DNA from: Kitasatospora sp. Root107 | GTDB lineage: Bacteria; Actinomycetota; Actinomycetes; Streptomycetales; Streptomycetaceae | DNA: 64,000 bases | Reading direction: 5' to 3' | NCBI RefSeq assembly: GCF_001424875.1 | Contig: NZ_LMCT01000007.1 | Span: forward strand, 1 to 64,000 | In this document: positions 41,822 through 50,593 of the stretch, in pieces | Numbering within the stretch: position 1 is the first letter of the stretch | Layout of the letters: each line of letters begins with the position of its first letter | Translations under genes and position numbers: made by a program | Notes under the pieces: model-generated | Told to the model about the DNA's origin: nothing | What the model saw: only the letters and a program-made list of their open reading frames with translations | Databases searched by the model: none

Positions 41822-43339
41822 TTACTTCTTGAGGCGGTAGATCACCGTGTCCGCGTTCACCGCGACCACCTCGTAGCGGGTCTCCAGCAGGCTCTCTATC
41901 CGGGGGATGTGCACCGGCTGGTACGGGGCCAGGCCCGAGTCGTCCACCACGATCTCCGGGAAGCCCTTGTCGGCCAGCTCCTGGTCGAAGGTCTGCCAGG
42001 CGTTCGCCATGCTGAACTGCTCGCCGACGTCCTTGCCGTCCTTGCCGCCGCTGAAGTTGGTCAGGAAGCCGGCGGTCAGATAGCGGGTGACGGGGCGTCG
42101 GTCGGACAGCCAGTACAGCTCCGGGTGCATGCCCCAGACCAGCACGGTGTCCTTGGCCGTGGTCTGCTCGGCGATCGTGCTGGCCACCTCGCTGGAGTGG
42201 TCGAGCCGCTGGCCCGGCCAGAACACCGCCAGGCCCCAGAACGCGGTCGCCGCGACCGTGCTGTACACCAGCACCGGACGCCAGCGGATCGACGAGGTGG
42301 TCACCGCGCCGACCCCGAGCAGCACCAGCGGGGGCATCAGCTGGAGGTAGTAGTGGCCGAAGAAGTGGAAGCCGGTGCTGACCGCCACCACCGAGGAGAG
42401 CAGCCAGACCCAGAGGTCGGAGGAGGCGCCGTGCTCCTCGCCCCGGACGGTCGGCAGCGCGCCGTGACGGAGCCTCAGCCAGAGCCGGTGGCCCAGCGGG
42501 GCCAGGAAGCCCAGGCAGGCGGCCAGCAGGATCGCCGAGTTGCCCAGCGCCCGGCCGGACATCTGCAGCCAGGCGCCGCCCATCGAGGCGTAGTCGCCGC
42601 TGCCGGTGACCACCCAGAACAGGAAGCCCTTGGGCTTGGTGAGGATCACCGCGACCAGCGCTATCGGCAGCGCGAAGCCGAAGCAGACCTTGAACAGCGC
42701 GGGCTGCCAGCGCACCCCGCGCAGCCGGAGGTCCTGGAACAGCATCCAGAGCACCGGCAGCATCACCGCGCCGCCGGTCTGCTTGGTCAGTGAACAGAGC
42801 GCCACCGCGATCCCGGCGGCCAGCCAGCGGCGGCGCTCGGCGTAGCGGAAGGCGGCCACCATCGCGGGCAGCATGAAGACCTCGAAGGTCGCCGCCTGGG
42901 TGTCCTCGGGGGACAGCCCGATCGAGACCAGCAGGTAGAGCCCGCCGGCTACCGCGCCCGCCCGGTTGCCCCAGCGGCCGCGGGCGATGGACGCCAGCAG
43001 GATCGCGGTGGCCAGGTGGGCGACGATCGCCAGGGTGCGCAGCGGCCAGAGCGAGGTGGAGCCGAACAGCGCGAAACACGCCTCGTACAGCCAGGGCAGC
43101 AGCGGGGGCTTGCGGTCCACCACGGTGTCGTACAGCACGCCGCCGTCGGCCAGCATCCGCGCCTGGGTGGCCAGATAGCCCTCGTCGGGGCTCCACACCG
43201 GGCGGAGGAACGACGGGAGGTGGGTGACGGTGGCGAGGACTGCCAGCACCGGCACGACTCTGGTCCAGTACCCCGTCCGGACGCGCTCGGGCAGCCGCCC
43301 GGTCAGGGCGGCGAGTGGTCGTGAGACGGCGTTGGGCAC
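41822..43339 (-). CDS. GT39/PMT-type polytopic membrane glycosyltransferase
   Basis: The 505-residue protein has about ten transmembrane helices. The first extracytoplasmic loop holds WSPDEGYLATQARML and VVDRKPPLLPWLYE, with the acidic DE pair of the GT-C superfamily (PMT/ArnT type) that binds a polyprenyl-phosphate sugar. A soluble C-terminal part (about 395-505: VLVWGMHPELYWLSDRRPVTRYL, YEVVAVNADTVIYRL) is extracytoplasmic. The acceptor is unknown: a wall polymer or secreted protein. The start is GTG 43339 with a weak ribosome binding site. It has no close operon partner. Confidence 0.8.
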   Translation of the reverse strand: MPNAVSRPLAALTGRLPERVRTGYWTRVVPVLAVLATVTHLPSFLRPVWSPDEGYLATQARMLADGGVLYDTVVDRKPPLLPWLYEACFALFGSTSLWPLRTLAIVAHLATAILLASIARGRWGNRAGAVAGGLYLLVSIGLSPEDTQAATFEVFMLPAMVAAFRYAERRRWLAAGIAVALCSLTKQTGGAVMLPVLWMLFQDLRLRGVRWQPALFKVCFGFALPIALVAVILTKPKGFLFWVVTGSGDYASMGGAWLQMSGRALGNSAILLAACLGFLAPLGHRLWLRLRHGALPTVRGEEHGASSDLWVWLLSSVVAVSTGFHFFGHYYLQLMPPLVLLGVGAVTTSSIRWRPVLVYSTVAATAFWGLAVFWPGQRLDHSSEVASTIAEQTTAKDTVLVWGMHPELYWLSDRRPVTRYLTAGFLTNFSGGKDGKDVGEQFSMANAWQTFDQELADKGFPEIVVDDSGLAPYQPVHIPRIESLLETRYEVVAVNADTVIYRLKK

Positions 43340-43463
43340 GTTGACAACCTACCGGGCGGGGCCGTGGGCCAACGCCCGGGTCCGGCCATTCGATGTGACG
43401 ATCGGACAGAAGTGTGACGGGCCGTCGGCTACGGGCGCGAGCGGTTTGTTACCGGGAAACCGT

Positions 43464-43502
43464 CAGGGGCGCGGAGCCGCAGTTCACGGCCCCGCGCCCC
43501 TG
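43464..43502 (-). terminator. Terminator of dxs
   Basis: Eleven-base perfect arms CAGGGGCGCGG and CCGCGCCCCTG, just downstream of the dxs stop. The arms belong to the CCAGGGGC...GCCCCTGG hairpin type that also forms the ends of repeat copy B. Confidence 0.75.
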
Positions 43503-43517
43503 GGTGGACCAGGTGTC

Positions 43518-45410
43518 TCAGACCCGGGCTGCGGCCGTACGGGCCACCAGCTTGGCGACCTTCTCGGCGATGGCCGGGGCGGTGAGGCCGATCTCGTTCA
43601 GGATCTGCTCCCGGGTGGCGTGGTCCAGGAACTCCTGGGGGATGCCGAAGTCCCGCAGCGGCAGGTCCACCCCGGCGTCCCGCAGGGCCTGGGCGATCGT
43701 CGAACCGACGCCGCCCGCGCGGCCGTTGTCCTCGACCGTGACGACCACCCGGTGCTCGGCGGCCAGGCCGGGCAGGGCCGGGTCGACCGGCTTGACCCAG
43801 CGCGGGTCGACCACGGTGGAGGTGATGCCCTGGGCGGCCAGCAGGTCGGCCACCTCCAGGCACATCGGGGCCATCGCGCCGACCGAGACGATCAGCACCT
43901 CGCCCTCACCCTCGGGTGCGGCGCGCAGCACGTCCATGCCACCGATCCGGCCGACCGCCGGGACGGCGGGACCGACGGTGCCCTTGGAGTACCGGACCAC
44001 GGTCGGGGCGTCGTCCACCTCGACCGCCTCGCGCAGCTGGGCGCGGAGCTGGTCGGCGTCACGCGGAGCGGCCAGCCGCAGGCCGGGGACGACCTGCAGG
44101 ATCGACATGTCCCACATGCCGTTGTGCGACGCACCGTCAGTCCCGGTGACGCCCGCGCGGTCGAGCACGAAGGTGACGCCGAGCCTGTGCAGCGCGACGT
44201 CCATCAGGACCTGGTCGAAGGCCCGGTTCAGGAAGGTCGCGTAGACCGCGAAGACCGGGTGCAGGCCGTTGGTGGCCAGGCCGGCCGCGCTGGTGACGGC
44301 GTGCTGCTCGGCGATGCCGACGTCGAAGGTCCGCTCCGGGAAGGCCTTGGCGAACGGGGCCAGGCCGACCGGGTGCAGCATCGCGGCGGTGATGCCGACG
44401 ATGTCCTTGCGCTCCCGGCCGAGGGCGACCATCTCCTCGGCGAAGACCGAGGTCCAGTCCTTGCTCGACGAGGTCTTGATCGGCAGGCCGGTCTCCGGGT
44501 GGATCACGCCGACCGCGTGGAAGCGGTCCTCGTCGTTGTTCTCGGCGGCGTGGTAGCCGCGGCCCTTCTCGGTCAGGCAGTGCACGATCACCGGGCCGCC
44601 GAAGCCGCGCGCCTTGGTGAGGGCGGACTCCAGCGCGGTCAGGTCGTGGCCGTCGATCGGGCCGATGTACTTCAGGCCGAGGTCCTCGAACATGCCCTGC
44701 GGGGCGATGAAGTCCTTGAGGCCCTTCTTGGCGCCGTGCAGCGTCTCGAACAGCTGCTGGCCGACCACGGGGGTGCGCTGCAGCGCCTCCTTGCCCCAGG
44801 ACAGGAAGCGCTCGTAGCCCTGGGTGGTGCGCAGGGTGGCGAGGTGGTTGGCCAGGCCGCCGATGGTGGGCGAGTAGGAACGCTCGTTGTCGTTCACCAC
44901 GATCACCAGCGGGCGGTCCTTGGCGTCGGCGATGTTGTTCAGCGCCTCCCAGGCCATCCCGCCGGTCAACGCGCCGTCGCCGATCACCGCGACCACCGGG
45001 CGGTCGTGGTGGCCCTGCAGCTGGTTGGCCTTGGCCAGGCCGTCCGCGTAGCCGAGCACGGTGGAGGCGTGCGAGTTCTCGATCACGTCGTGCTCGGACT
45101 CGGCGCGGGACGGGTAGCCGGACAGGCCGCCCTTCATCCGCAGCCGGGAGAAGTCCTGACGGCCCGTGAGCAGCTTGTGCACGTAGCTCTGGTGGCCGGT
45201 GTCGAAGAGGATCCGGTCGCGCGGCGAGTCGAAGACCCGGTGCAGCGCGATGGTCAGCTCGACCACGCCCAGGTTCGGGCCCAGGTGGCCGCCCGTCTTG
45301 GAGACCTCCTCGACCAGGAAGGTGCGGATCTCCTCGGCCAGCTCGGCCAGCTGCGCCGGGGTGAGCCGGTCGAGATCGCGCGGTCCCCGAATGCGGGTCA
45401 GCAGCGCCAC
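43518..45410 (-). CDS. dxs: 1-deoxy-D-xylulose-5-phosphate synthase
   Basis: Dxs condenses pyruvate and glyceraldehyde-3-phosphate with thiamine diphosphate, the first step of the MEP isoprenoid pathway. The 630-residue protein starts [20 protein letters not shown] and contains [33 protein letters not shown], the thiamine-diphosphate motif [19 protein letters not shown], and the transketolase pyrimidine domain [18 protein letters not shown]. The GTG at 45410 follows GAGGAGG; a longer frame to 45644 has poor composition. It appears monocistronic. Confidence 0.95.
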   Translation of the reverse strand: MALLTRIRGPRDLDRLTPAQLAELAEEIRTFLVEEVSKTGGHLGPNLGVVELTIALHRVFDSPRDRILFDTGHQSYVHKLLTGRQDFSRLRMKGGLSGYPSRAESEHDVIENSHASTVLGYADGLAKANQLQGHHDRPVVAVIGDGALTGGMAWEALNNIADAKDRPLVIVVNDNERSYSPTIGGLANHLATLRTTQGYERFLSWGKEALQRTPVVGQQLFETLHGAKKGLKDFIAPQGMFEDLGLKYIGPIDGHDLTALESALTKARGFGGPVIVHCLTEKGRGYHAAENNDEDRFHAVGVIHPETGLPIKTSSSKDWTSVFAEEMVALGRERKDIVGITAAMLHPVGLAPFAKAFPERTFDVGIAEQHAVTSAAGLATNGLHPVFAVYATFLNRAFDQVLMDVALHRLGVTFVLDRAGVTGTDGASHNGMWDMSILQVVPGLRLAAPRDADQLRAQLREAVEVDDAPTVVRYSKGTVGPAVPAVGRIGGMDVLRAAPEGEGEVLIVSVGAMAPMCLEVADLLAAQGITSTVVDPRWVKPVDPALPGLAAEHRVVVTVEDNGRAGGVGSTIAQALRDAGVDLPLRDFGIPQEFLDHATREQILNEIGLTAPAIAEKVAKLVARTAAARV

Positions 45411-45583
45411 CCGTTCCTCCTCGTTCAAGTTTCTCGGGCCGCGGACGGCCTGGCGGGCCTCGCTGCCCCTGGTGTCGAGCCGCCCCGGCCGTCGGTCGGT
45501 CGGGCTCGACTGCCCGAGTCTAATGTCCGCCTGCCGGACAGCGCGCAGCGCGCCTGGGGTTGACCGGTGTTGACCGACATGAC

Positions 45584-45624
45584 GAGGCTCGGCACCCGAT
45601 TGATTGGTTCGGGTGCCGAGCCTC
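45584..45624 (-). terminator. Terminator of the xylFGH operon
   Basis: Perfect 16-base arms (45584-45599 and 45609-45624) around a 9-base AT-rich loop, 17 bases beyond the xylH stop. Confidence 0.9.
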
Positions 45625-45640
45625 ACATGGACCAAAGAGG

Positions 45641-46897
45641 TCAACCTCGGCCGGAGGACTTCTGGGTCCGGCGGGAGACCGAGTCGAGCACCACGGCGGC
45701 GAGCAGCACCGCGCCGGTGATCATGTACTGGATCGACTGGTTGACGTGCACCAGGTCGAGGCCGGTGATGATCGACTGGATCACCAGGATGCCGAGCAGC
45801 GCCGACCAGGTCTTGCCCCGGCCGCCGAACAGGCTGGTGCCGCCGATGACGGCTGCGGCGATCGAGTTCATCAGCACGTTGCCGCTGCCGAGCGCCTTGT
45901 CGGCGGAACCCTGCTGGCTCATGATGAACAGCCCGCCGAGCGCGGCCATGCCGGCCGAGATCATGAAGACCGAGATCCGCACCCAGGCCACGTTGATACC
46001 GGCCCGGCGGGCCGCCTCGATGCCACCGCCGACGGCGAAGATCTGCCGGCCGTAGGAGGTCCGACGGAGCACGAAGTCGGTGATCACCACGATGCCGAGG
46101 AAGATCACCAGCGGCAGCGGCAGGCCCTGGCTCTGGTTCAGGGTGTACGCGGCGGCGATCGCGATCAGGCCGATCACGCCGGTGCGCAGGGCGATCTCGC
46201 TGACCGGGCGGGCGGGCAGCCCGGCGGCCGTACGGCGGCGGCGGTCCAGCAGCTGGCCGGCCAGGAAGAGGCCGACGCCGGCCAGCGCGAAGATCCAGGT
46301 GGCGGCGATGTCGCCCTCACCGATGAAGTAGTGGTCGAGGTCGGCGATCACGCCGTTGTTGAGCACGTTGGCGGTGCCCTTGTCCCCGAGCACGAACTGC
46401 TGCAGACCGCTCCAGGCCAGCAGACCGGCCAGCGTGACCACGAAGGCCGGCACGCCGATCTTGGCGAAGAAGAAGCCGTGCAGGGCGCCCATCGCGACAC
46501 CGGCGGCCAGCGCGATCAGGATCGACAGCCACTCGTTCACGCCGGAGCGGGCCGACAGCACACCGGCGATGGCCGCCGAGACACCGGCGATCGAGCCGAG
46601 CGAGAGGTCGATCTCACCGAGCAGCAGGACGAACACGATGCCGACCGCGATCAGGCCGGGGCCCGCGATCCAGAGCGTGATGTTGGTGAGGTTGTCGGCG
46701 TTCAGGAAGTCGCCGGTCAGGCCCTGGAAGATGGCCGCGATCAGGACCAGGCCGAGCACGACCGGGACGGAGCCCAGTTCGCCGGTCTTCATCTTCCGCT
46801 TGAACTCGCCGAGGTAGCCGGCGAAGCCCTCCTCACGGATCATCAGGCGGGGGTCGATCGCGGGCGCGGGCGCCTCGGTGGTCTGGCTGGTGCTCAC
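45641..46897 (-). CDS. xylH: Sugar ABC transporter permease XylH
   Basis: The 418-residue permease of the RbsC/XylH family has about eleven hydrophobic helices. Hallmarks are [23 protein letters not shown] (transport signature), [47 protein letters not shown] (the cytoplasmic EAA-like loop), and [22 protein letters not shown]. It would form a homodimeric channel for xylose or a related pentose. It overlaps the ATPase gene by 4 bases and is the last gene of the operon before a strong terminator. Gene order matches SCO6009-SCO6011 of S. coelicolor. Confidence 0.9.
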   Translation of the reverse strand: MSTSQTTEAPAPAIDPRLMIREEGFAGYLGEFKRKMKTGELGSVPVVLGLVLIAAIFQGLTGDFLNADNLTNITLWIAGPGLIAVGIVFVLLLGEIDLSLGSIAGVSAAIAGVLSARSGVNEWLSILIALAAGVAMGALHGFFFAKIGVPAFVVTLAGLLAWSGLQQFVLGDKGTANVLNNGVIADLDHYFIGEGDIAATWIFALAGVGLFLAGQLLDRRRRTAAGLPARPVSEIALRTGVIGLIAIAAAYTLNQSQGLPLPLVIFLGIVVITDFVLRRTSYGRQIFAVGGGIEAARRAGINVAWVRISVFMISAGMAALGGLFIMSQQGSADKALGSGNVLMNSIAAAVIGGTSLFGGRGKTWSALLGILVIQSIITGLDLVHVNQSIQYMITGAVLLAAVVLDSVSRRTQKSSGRG

Positions 46898-47673
46898 TTC
46901 GCTTCCTCCGCGATGCGTGCCTGACGCCGGGTCACGGCGTTCTCGGTGGCTCCGGTGATGGCGGAGATGATCTCTTCGTGGGTGGTACCTGCCACCGGGA
47001 AGGACCCGTTGTTGCGGCCCAGGCGGAGCACCGCGACGGTGTCCGCGACGGCCTTGACGTCCGCCATGTTGTGGCTGATCAGGATGACCCCGAGGCCCCG
47101 CTCGCGGAGCCGCTCGACCAGGTCGAGGACCTGGGCGGTCTGCTCCACGCCGAGCGCGGCGGTGGGCTCGTCCAGGATGACGATCTTCGGGTCGCCGACC
47201 AGGGCGCGGGCGATCGCGACCACCTGGCGCTGGCCGCCGGAGAGCGCTGCGATCGGGATCCGGACGCTGGGGATGCGGATCGACAGGGTGTCGAGCAGCT
47301 CCTTGGCGCGCTTCTCCATCCCGACCTCGTCGAGCGTGCCGAACTTCTTCAGCTCGCGGCCGAGGAAGAGGTTGCCGACCACGTCGAGGTTGTCGCAGAG
47401 CGCGAGGTCCTGGTAGACCGTCGCGACGCCCAGGCCCTGGGCGTCCTGCGGGCGGTTGATCCGGACCTCACGGCCCTCCCACTCGATCACACCCTCGTCG
47501 ATCGGGTGGACGCCGGCGATGGTCTTCACCAGCGTCGACTTGCCGGCGCCGTTGTCGCCGACCAGCGCGACCACCTCTCCGGCGTGGACCTCCAAGTGGA
47601 CATCGGTGAGCGCCTGGACGGCACCGAATCGCTTGGAGACTCCGCGCAACGCCAGTACGGGTGCGCCTGTCAC
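46894..47673 (-). CDS. xylG: Sugar ABC transporter ATP-binding protein XylG (single domain)
   Basis: The 259-residue protein carries one nucleotide-binding domain: Walker A VGDNGAGKSTLVKTI, Q-loop in YQDLALCDNL, signature LSGGQRQVVAIARAL, Walker B KIVILDEPTAALG, H-loop VILISHNMADV. E. coli XylG and RbsA have two fused domains of about 500 residues, so this half-length form presumably works as a homodimer. I favour GTG 47673, nine bases after AAGGAG; ATG 47682 or 47691 lie too close to that site. It overlaps xylH. Confidence 0.9.
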   Translation of the reverse strand: MTGAPVLALRGVSKRFGAVQALTDVHLEVHAGEVVALVGDNGAGKSTLVKTIAGVHPIDEGVIEWEGREVRINRPQDAQGLGVATVYQDLALCDNLDVVGNLFLGRELKKFGTLDEVGMEKRAKELLDTLSIRIPSVRIPIAALSGGQRQVVAIARALVGDPKIVILDEPTAALGVEQTAQVLDLVERLRERGLGVILISHNMADVKAVADTVAVLRLGRNNGSFPVAGTTHEEIISAITGATENAVTRRQARIAEEAK

Positions 47674-47802
47674 GTGAACCATCTCCTTCATTCCGTGCCA
47701 CCGCTCCTGACGAGGGGTGAGACGGCCTGCCGCGCGCCGACCCGGGGCGCGAAGGGTAGTGCGAGAACGATGAGGGGGCGGCGGTGTGTGAACACGCCGC
47801 GG

Positions 47803-47832
47803 GGGCCGACGCTCCGTCAGGAGCGCCGGCCC
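47803..47832 (-). terminator. Intercistronic hairpin between xylF and xylG
   Basis: Thirteen-base arms with one mismatch just after the xylF stop. Such hairpins often protect the 3' end of the more abundant binding-protein mRNA, with partial read-through to the transporter genes. Confidence 0.6.
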
Positions 47833-47841
47833 GTGCCGGGA

Positions 47842-48936
47842 CTACTTCAGGCCGGCCGCGGTGCAGGCGGCGGCGTAGTCGGCGGTGCAGATGTCGGCGG
47901 CCTTGTAGAGGCCGTCGGCGATCACGGTGTCCTGGATGTTCGCCTTGGTGACGACCTTCGGGGACAGCAGCTTGGCCGGGATGCCCTTGTCGGTCGGGCT
48001 GTCCACGGTCGCCGAGGCGACGGACTTGATGTCCTTGCCCTGGAGCAGGTTGACCGCGAGCTCGGCGGCCGAGTCGGCGAGCGGCTTGTACGCCTTGTAG
48101 ATGGTGTAAGCCTGGTCGCCCGCGACGATCCGCTGGATGGCGTCCACGCCGGCGTCCTGGCCACCGACCGGGACGTTGATCCCCTGGGCCTTCAGCTGGG
48201 TGATGATCGCGGCGGCCATGCCGTCGTTGGCGGAGTAGACGGCCTGGAAGCCGTCCTTGCCCAGGCTGGTGATCGCGGTGCCGATCTTCTGGCCGGCCAC
48301 GGTGGGCTTCCACTCACCGGAGGCCTCGTAGACGATCTTCTTGACCTTGCCCTCGAGGGCCTTCTTCGCGCCGGACTTGAAGTACGCGGCGTTCGGGTCG
48401 GCCTCGTCACCGTTGATCATCACGACGTTGGCGTCGGCGGCCTTGGCACCCAGCGCGGTGACCAGCGCCTCGCCCTGGAGCTCGCCGACCTTCTCGTTGT
48501 CGAACGAGACGTAGGCGGAGACCGGGCCGGTGGCCAGGCGGTCGTACGCGACGACCTTGACACCCTTGGCCGCCGCCTCCTTGACCCAGGACGCGGTCGA
48601 GGTCGCGTCGAAGGCGTCCAGGATGATCACCTTGACGCCCTGCGCGATCAGGGTGTCGAACTGCTGCTTCTGCTTCGACGCCGAGCCCTCGGCGTTGCTG
48701 TACTTGACGTTGCAGTCAGGGCACAGCGCCTTGACCTTCGCCTCGATGAACGGCTTGTCGAAGGACTCGTACCGGGTGGACGAAGCGTTCTCCGGGAGCA
48801 GCAGGCCGATCGACTTGGTGTCACCGGACGCGGCGCTGTCCTTCTTGTCGTCACCGGCCTTGCCACAGGCGGCCATCGAGATGGCCATGGTGACCGCGGC
48901 GGTACCGATGACTGCGCGTCGCATCATTGCGTTCAT
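47842..48936 (-). CDS. xylF: Sugar-binding lipoprotein XylF
   Basis: The 364-residue periplasmic-type binding protein of the ribose/xylose family is anchored as a lipoprotein: signal RRAVIGTAAVTMAISMAAC with the lipobox Cys. Core motifs are IGLLLPENASSTRYESFDKP, SKQKQQFDTLIAQGVKVIILDAFD, VVAYDRLATGPVSAYVSFDNEKVG, NVVMINGDEADPNAAYFKSGAK and PVGGQDAGVDAIQRIVAGDQAYTIYK. ATG 48936 has GGGAGG upstream. It is the first gene of the transporter operon. The xylose specificity is inferred from family resemblance and position beside rok7B7. Confidence 0.9.
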   Translation of the reverse strand: MNAMMRRAVIGTAAVTMAISMAACGKAGDDKKDSAASGDTKSIGLLLPENASSTRYESFDKPFIEAKVKALCPDCNVKYSNAEGSASKQKQQFDTLIAQGVKVIILDAFDATSTASWVKEAAAKGVKVVAYDRLATGPVSAYVSFDNEKVGELQGEALVTALGAKAADANVVMINGDEADPNAAYFKSGAKKALEGKVKKIVYEASGEWKPTVAGQKIGTAITSLGKDGFQAVYSANDGMAAAIITQLKAQGINVPVGGQDAGVDAIQRIVAGDQAYTIYKAYKPLADSAAELAVNLLQGKDIKSVASATVDSPTDKGIPAKLLSPKVVTKANIQDTVIADGLYKAADICTADYAAACTAAGLK

Positions 48937-49071
48937 GGTGGGGGTGCCTCCCTGACGGAGCCGCAACATTGCGGCGAGGTGAGGTGGAGTCAACCCCTGG
49001 GGCTCGCTTGTCGTCAATAAGTAAAACCAGCCTAACGCCGATCCGAACCCTTTCGTTATCTTCCTGAAGGC

Positions 49072-49099
49072 GAAGCCGAGACCAAACGGCCTCGGCTTC
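49072..49099. terminator. Hairpin after the ROK regulator gene
   Basis: Nine-base arms GAAGCCGAG and CTCGGCTTC around a 10-base loop between rok7B7 and xylF. On the plus strand it is followed by CCTTTTT. It may separate the regulator from the transporter transcript. Confidence 0.6.
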
Positions 49100-49133
49100 A
49101 CCTTTTTCGGACGCTGGAGAGCGATTTCCGGTG

Positions 49134-50327
49134 TCAGGCACCGACCACTGAGGTCTGCCGGATTGCGCCGGATTCACCCATCTCGCTCATCACCAGGGCA
49201 AGCGCCCCGAGGACCTCGGCCCGGCTACCCAGCGTGCCCGGAACGACCGACAGCTGCCGGGCCGCGGACGGGATGGCGTACCGCGCCACCGAGTCCCGGA
49301 TCGGGGAAAGTACCAGCTCACCGGCCTCGGCGAGGTCTCCACCGAGGATCACCCGACGGGGGTTGAGCAGGTTGCACAGGGTGGCCACCCCGCTGCCGAT
49401 CTGGCGGCCGGCGTCCGCGATCACCCGGCGGCAGCCCAGGTCACCCTGCTGGGCCAGCTGCACCACCTTGGTCAGGGTGAGCTCTCCTGGGTGGTTGGCG
49501 TTCAAGAGATTGAGCAGGTAGCGGGAGCCGACGAAGGTCTCCAGGCAGCCCCGGTTGCCGCAGCGGCAGACCGGACCGGCCTCGTCCAGCGTGATGTGGC
49601 CGATCTCGCCCGCCGTGCCGCCGGGGCCGCGGTAGATCTGACCGTTTATCACCAGACCGGCGCCGACGCCGCTGGCCACCTTGATGTACGCCAGGTCGCT
49701 CAGCCCCCGGCCCGCGCCCCAGACCAGCTCGCCGAGCGCGCCGAGGTTGGCGTCGTTGTCGACGTGCACGGCCATGCCCAGGCGCTGCGCGAGCTCCCGT
49801 CCCGGTGCGATGCCCGTCCAGCCCGGCAGGATCGCGGTGGAGCCGAGCGCGCCGGTCTCCTGGTCGATCGGGCCCGGCACGCCGAGGCCGACCCCGACCA
49901 CCTTGTCCGCCTTGAACCCGGCCTGCGCCAGCAGTCGCTCGACCAGCGCCTCGGCGCGGTCGAAGCCCTGCTGGGCCGAGACGTCCACGTCGATCGGCTC
50001 ACTCTCCTCGGCGAGCACCCGGTGTGCCAGGTTGCCCACCGCCACCCGCAGGTGGGTGTGGCCGAAGTCGATCCCGACCACGATCCCGGCGTCCCCGCTG
50101 AGCGAGACCGAGCGCGCCCGGCGGCCACCTGACGAGGTGTCGGCCACCACGACGGTGCCGGCCTCCCGCAGCTCCCGGACGATGTTGGACACCGTGGCCG
50201 CTGAGAGTCCGGTGGACCGGGCGATCTCCGCCTGGGTCAGCGAGCCCGCCATCCGGACCGCCCGCAGCACCCGTTCGAGATTGGCCCGGTGCAGAGAGGA
50301 CTGCGATCCCGGTGTGTCCATCGACAT
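49134..50327 (-). CDS. rok7B7: ROK-family regulator of the xyl operon
   Basis: The 397-residue protein has an N-terminal winged helix-turn-helix (residues 14-70: VLRAVRMAGSLTQAEIARSTG, LSAATVSNIVRELREAG) and a ROK kinase-like domain: GIVVGIDFGHTHLRVAVG, GVGLGVPGPIDQETG, VDNDANLGALGELVWGAG, and the zinc motif CRCGNRGCLE. A sugar-phosphate or sugar would modulate DNA binding. It precedes xylFGH on the same strand, the arrangement of Rok7B7 (SCO6008), which is known to control xylose transport and carbon catabolite responses. ATG 50327 follows GGAAGGG. Confidence 0.88.
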   Translation of the reverse strand: MSMDTPGSQSSLHRANLERVLRAVRMAGSLTQAEIARSTGLSAATVSNIVRELREAGTVVVADTSSGGRRARSVSLSGDAGIVVGIDFGHTHLRVAVGNLAHRVLAEESEPIDVDVSAQQGFDRAEALVERLLAQAGFKADKVVGVGLGVPGPIDQETGALGSTAILPGWTGIAPGRELAQRLGMAVHVDNDANLGALGELVWGAGRGLSDLAYIKVASGVGAGLVINGQIYRGPGGTAGEIGHITLDEAGPVCRCGNRGCLETFVGSRYLLNLLNANHPGELTLTKVVQLAQQGDLGCRRVIADAGRQIGSGVATLCNLLNPRRVILGGDLAEAGELVLSPIRDSVARYAIPSAARQLSVVPGTLGSRAEVLGALALVMSEMGESGAIRQTSVVGA

Positions 50328-50593
50328 GATTCACCCTTCCTGGGCACGGGAACTCGTCCGTCCCCGCGCCGGCCGCGCCGTTGCGGCGGTGTGCCACATG
50401 CTCACCTTCAACTTCTGAACTCTATGGTCGGCACCCCGTTCGCGCTCGCGTCAAGGGCGAAACCGGTGCCGAACGGAGATCGAATGCGAATCGTTGCCGG
50501 GACCTGGCCCGCACACCTGATATGCCCCGGGCGCTCCGGACCTGCCGCGTGGGAGGATGCCAGGCATCCATGCCTGACGAAGGAGTCCTGCGA

